From contig WAOD01000006.1 of assembly GCA_015521465.1 (NCBI GenBank), positions 1 to 32,817 on the forward strand: a DNA stretch of 32,817 nucleotides. The letters run 5' to 3'. The notes under the pieces are model-generated. The model was not told the origin of the DNA. It searched no databases and was given only the letters and a program-made list of their open reading frames with translations. Positions 31,390 to 32,817 of this stretch are shown in pieces. The translations under genes were made by a program, and so were the position numbers. The first letter of the stretch is position 1. Every line of letters begins with the position of its first letter. Source of the stretch: DHVE2 group archaeon (GTDB lineage Archaea > Thermoplasmatota > Thermoplasmata > Thermoplasmatales > Aciduliprofundaceae).

Positions 31390-31852
31390 ACTCACGAACC
31401 TCCTTATCATCAGCTATAACTTTATCTCTCATTTTGTTTCGGAATTCTTTTATTTTCTCCACCAAGTTAGTATATTTTAAAGAGAGTATTTCAATGCACA
31501 TTAACGCACCGTTTACAACGTTATCCACGCCGACCACGGCAATTGGCACCCCTTTCGGCATCTGCACCATACTGAGAAGAGAATCAAAAGGCACGTTACT
31601 TGAAATGGGCACACCTATTACTGGCCTTTCTGTTAAAGATGCAACAAACCCGGGAAGTGCGGCGGATAAGCCAGCAAAAATCAAAAAAACCTCGTGCTTG
31701 CATCCCTTCACGATTTTCTCCACGTGCTCCGGAGTTCTGTGCGCAGAAGCCACGTGAATTTCGTAATCTACGGAGAAATCATTCAGTACATCCAGCGCCC
31801 TTTTTGCTTTTTCAAAATCCGACTTGCTGCCTAAAATCACGCATACTCCCAT
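31376..31852 (-). CDS. purE: N5-carboxyaminoimidazole ribonucleotide mutase / AIR carboxylase
   Basis: 158 aa. It acts in purine synthesis, producing CAIR. The substrate-binding loops are visible: [15 protein letters not shown] near residues 4-18, VASAHRTPE near 36-44, [26 protein letters not shown] near 60-85, and [18 protein letters not shown] near 93-110. Which of the two known PurE activities it has (NCAIR mutase or direct AIR carboxylase) cannot be settled without an alignment. No purK is near. ATG 31852 lies 26 nt from a TATA element (31871-31880), so it is probably leaderless. Cotranscribed with guaAB. Confidence 0.96.
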   Translation of the reverse strand: MGVCVILGSKSDFEKAKRALDVLNDFSVDYEIHVASAHRTPEHVEKIVKGCKHEVFLIFAGLSAALPGFVASLTERPVIGVPISSNVPFDSLLSMVQMPKGVPIAVVGVDNVVNGALMCIEILSLKYTNLVEKIKEFRNKMRDKVIADDKEVREYVRS

Positions 31853-31870
31853 GGGCAAGGATATGAAAAA

Positions 31871-31880
31871 GATATAAAAA
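31871..31880 (-). promoter_or_regulatory. TATA box of purE-guaAB
   Basis: TTTTTATATC on the minus strand is centred 24-26 nt before ATG 31852. Confidence 0.5.
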
Positions 31881-31883
31881 AAT

Positions 31884-32204
31884 TTAGGTTTTCATTATGA
31901 TTCCCAGAAATGCCAGGAACCCCACTATCAAGCCCACCAGGGCACCACCCACGTAAATCAGGCCGGGCAACAGCAAAGCATTAGTAAAATGCCCAGGTTC
32001 GTGCATCCATATGGCAAAATACAGTATCAATGGAATTATTATTCCCACCACCAAGAGAGAGGCACCTGCTGCCCTGCTCTTGCCGCTGCCAAAGTAAGCA
32101 GTCAGGATCCCAAGTACTATGAAAGTCAGAGAAAGCACTAAAAGCAATATCTCCACGAAGATCGTCCCCGCTCCCGCCGCTGACATCGCTGCCCAAACAT
32201 TCAT
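31884..32204 (-). CDS. Small membrane protein with three hydrophobic helices
   Basis: 106 aa. Helices near residues 10-37 (FVEILLLVLSLTFIVLGILTAYF), 44-63 (GASLLVVGIIIPLILYFAIW) and 76-103 (LPGLIYVGGALVGLIVGFLAFLGI), with Gly- and Ala-rich turns. ATG 32204 follows GAGGTG at 6 nt; the GTG inside that site is not the start. It comes directly after the RAM-domain gene, whose stop overlaps the ribosome site, so the two form an operon. No family recognised. Confidence 0.75.
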   Translation of the reverse strand: MNVWAAMSAAGAGTIFVEILLLVLSLTFIVLGILTAYFGSGKSRAAGASLLVVGIIIPLILYFAIWMHEPGHFTNALLLPGLIYVGGALVGLIVGFLAFLGIIMKT

Positions 32205-32214
32205 CTTGAACACC

Positions 32215-32448
32215 TCAGAACTTTATACCCGTTAGGGTTTTCGTATCAATTATACCATCAATCATTCTTATTTTCTCAACTACTATTCTTCCCAGTTCAT
32301 TGTAATCTTTAGTTTCCAACTTTGCAATTAGGTCGAACTCACCGAAGAGAGGATGTAACTCAACGATCTCCGGAAGAGATTTCAGTTCCTCGTAAACTTC
32401 ATGCTCTTTACCTGGTGCAGTACTTATCAACACAAAGCCCACTGCCAT
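32215..32448 (-). CDS. Stand-alone Lrp/AsnC ligand-binding (RAM) domain protein
   Basis: 77 aa. VGFVLISTAPGKEHEVYEEL, then LHPLFGEFDLIAKLETKDYN and MIDGIIDTKTLTGIKF, give the beta-alpha-beta-beta-alpha-beta order of the RAM domain. No DNA-binding part is present. Such single-domain proteins form rings that bind amino acids and can mix with full Lrp regulators. ATG 32448 follows GGTGAT at 3 nt; TATA (32480-32486) gives a short leader. Cotranscribed with the small membrane protein downstream. Confidence 0.93.
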   Translation of the reverse strand: MAVGFVLISTAPGKEHEVYEELKSLPEIVELHPLFGEFDLIAKLETKDYNELGRIVVEKIRMIDGIIDTKTLTGIKF

Positions 32449-32619
32449 TTAAATCACCAAAGTAGGTATGTATTACACATATAAAATTTTTCTTGCATTG
32501 AAGAGAACCGTGCAGAATAAAAAGCAAGTTGGCATGGCCCCTAAAAACACATTACAAACAACATAAAACAATAAAATTATTTAAATATTCATTGGTTCAC
32601 ACGCTGTATTTACCGTATC
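32449..32619. other. AT-rich spacer with the RAM-gene promoter
   Basis: It holds TATAAAA (32480-32486) for the minus-strand RAM gene, then about 130 nt of AT-rich DNA. A TTTAAATA at 32580-32587 has no obvious gene. No structure is evident. Confidence 0.3.
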
Positions 32620-32817
32620 TCAACCCTGTATCTTCCTCAAAGCGTCCTCCACCGCAGTTATCGTGGCAAGTGATGTGGGAGGGGGCGTAAGCAAAGGATG
32701 CGTGCCAACCTGCAAGTTCATGTATCTATCTGCCGTGTATCCACTTTCGATTGCAAGGCCAACAATATTAACTATCTCTCCAACGGTATCTCCTCCTGCA
32801 ACCTGACCACCAAGGAA
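32620..32817 (-). CDS. C-terminus of an FAD/NAD-dependent disulfide-reductase-type oxidoreductase, start outside window
   Basis: The last 65 residues are present, ending at TGA 32622-32620. LGGQVAGGDTVGEIVNIVGL, then AIESGYTADRYMNLQVGTHPLLTPPPTS, matches the dimerisation domain of archaeal NADH oxidases / CoA-disulfide reductases of the pyridine nucleotide-disulfide oxidoreductase class. The catalytic and FAD/NAD parts lie beyond the right edge, so the substrate cannot be set. The frame is open to the edge. Confidence 0.85.
   Translation of the reverse strand, partial: FLGGQVAGGDTVGEIVNIVGLAIESGYTADRYMNLQVGTHPLLTPPPTSLATITAVEDALRKIQG

Noticed and set aside
1-32817. CRISPR array, insertion sequence or prophage
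   Set aside because: No regularly spaced repeats, transposase, integrase or viral structural genes were found on either strand.

Overview
The window comes from a euryarchaeon, most likely of the Thermoplasmata / DHVE2 (Aciduliprofundum-like) type. The archaeal markers are aIF1A next to Rio1 and a Pno1/Dim2-type KH protein, Pth2, a split GMP synthase, AspDH-type NAD synthesis, a MOFRL glycerate kinase, and the small families DUF99, DUF2240, DUF5611-like and DUF6015-like. The secreted beta-helix protein at the left edge looks like Aciduliprofundum surface proteins as I remember them; this is recall, not a search. A TATA box centred about 26 nt upstream of the start codon recurs through the window, so many mRNAs should be leaderless. 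Genes inside operons instead use GGAGG/GAGGTG ribosome sites. I used these two signals to move about a dozen starts inward.

Layout. 1-1019: C-terminally cut NosD-like surface protein. 1182-5106: gcvPA-gcvPB, convergent with an MFS carrier. 5261-7346: an unrecognised cluster of winged-helix protein, helical protein and small membrane protein, followed by a secreted/membrane protein. 7334-10198: UbiX, a CPA1 antiporter and a secreted two-domain beta protein. 10237-14751: MBL/beta-CASP nuclease, DUF5611-like protein, TPR protein, and a three-gene operon with DUF2240. 14770-16471: two membrane proteins with extracellular domains and cytoplasmic zinc ribbons, one a transglutaminase-like hydrolase. 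16494-18926: the NAD operon nadX-nadA-nadC.

19168-22327: a membrane protein with a PLDc_N-like end, a double Lrp-type regulator, a 20-codon microgene, endonuclease III and a DUF6015-like protein. 22769-22841: tRNA-Gln(CTG). 23100-25951: aIF1A-rio1-KH-CPA2 antiporter operon. 25935-27371: DUF1616-like/pth2/DUF99 operon. 27435-29769: glycerate 2-kinase, a NifX-like protein and a membrane protein. 29866-29940: tRNA-Glu(CTC), followed by a GC-rich hairpin. 30099-32448: small membrane protein, purE-guaAB, and a lone Lrp RAM domain with a membrane protein. 32620-32817: C-terminus of a flavin disulfide-reductase-type enzyme.

Most genes are housekeeping (glycine cleavage, NAD, purines, translation, base excision repair, ion homeostasis), set among envelope proteins that I cannot assign. 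I found no CRISPR array, insertion sequence, integrase or phage genes. The least explained parts are the 5261-7346 cluster, the zinc-ribbon membrane pair, the 14751-13038 operon, the 21144 microgene, the hairpin at 29998-30049, and several inverted repeats at promoters.
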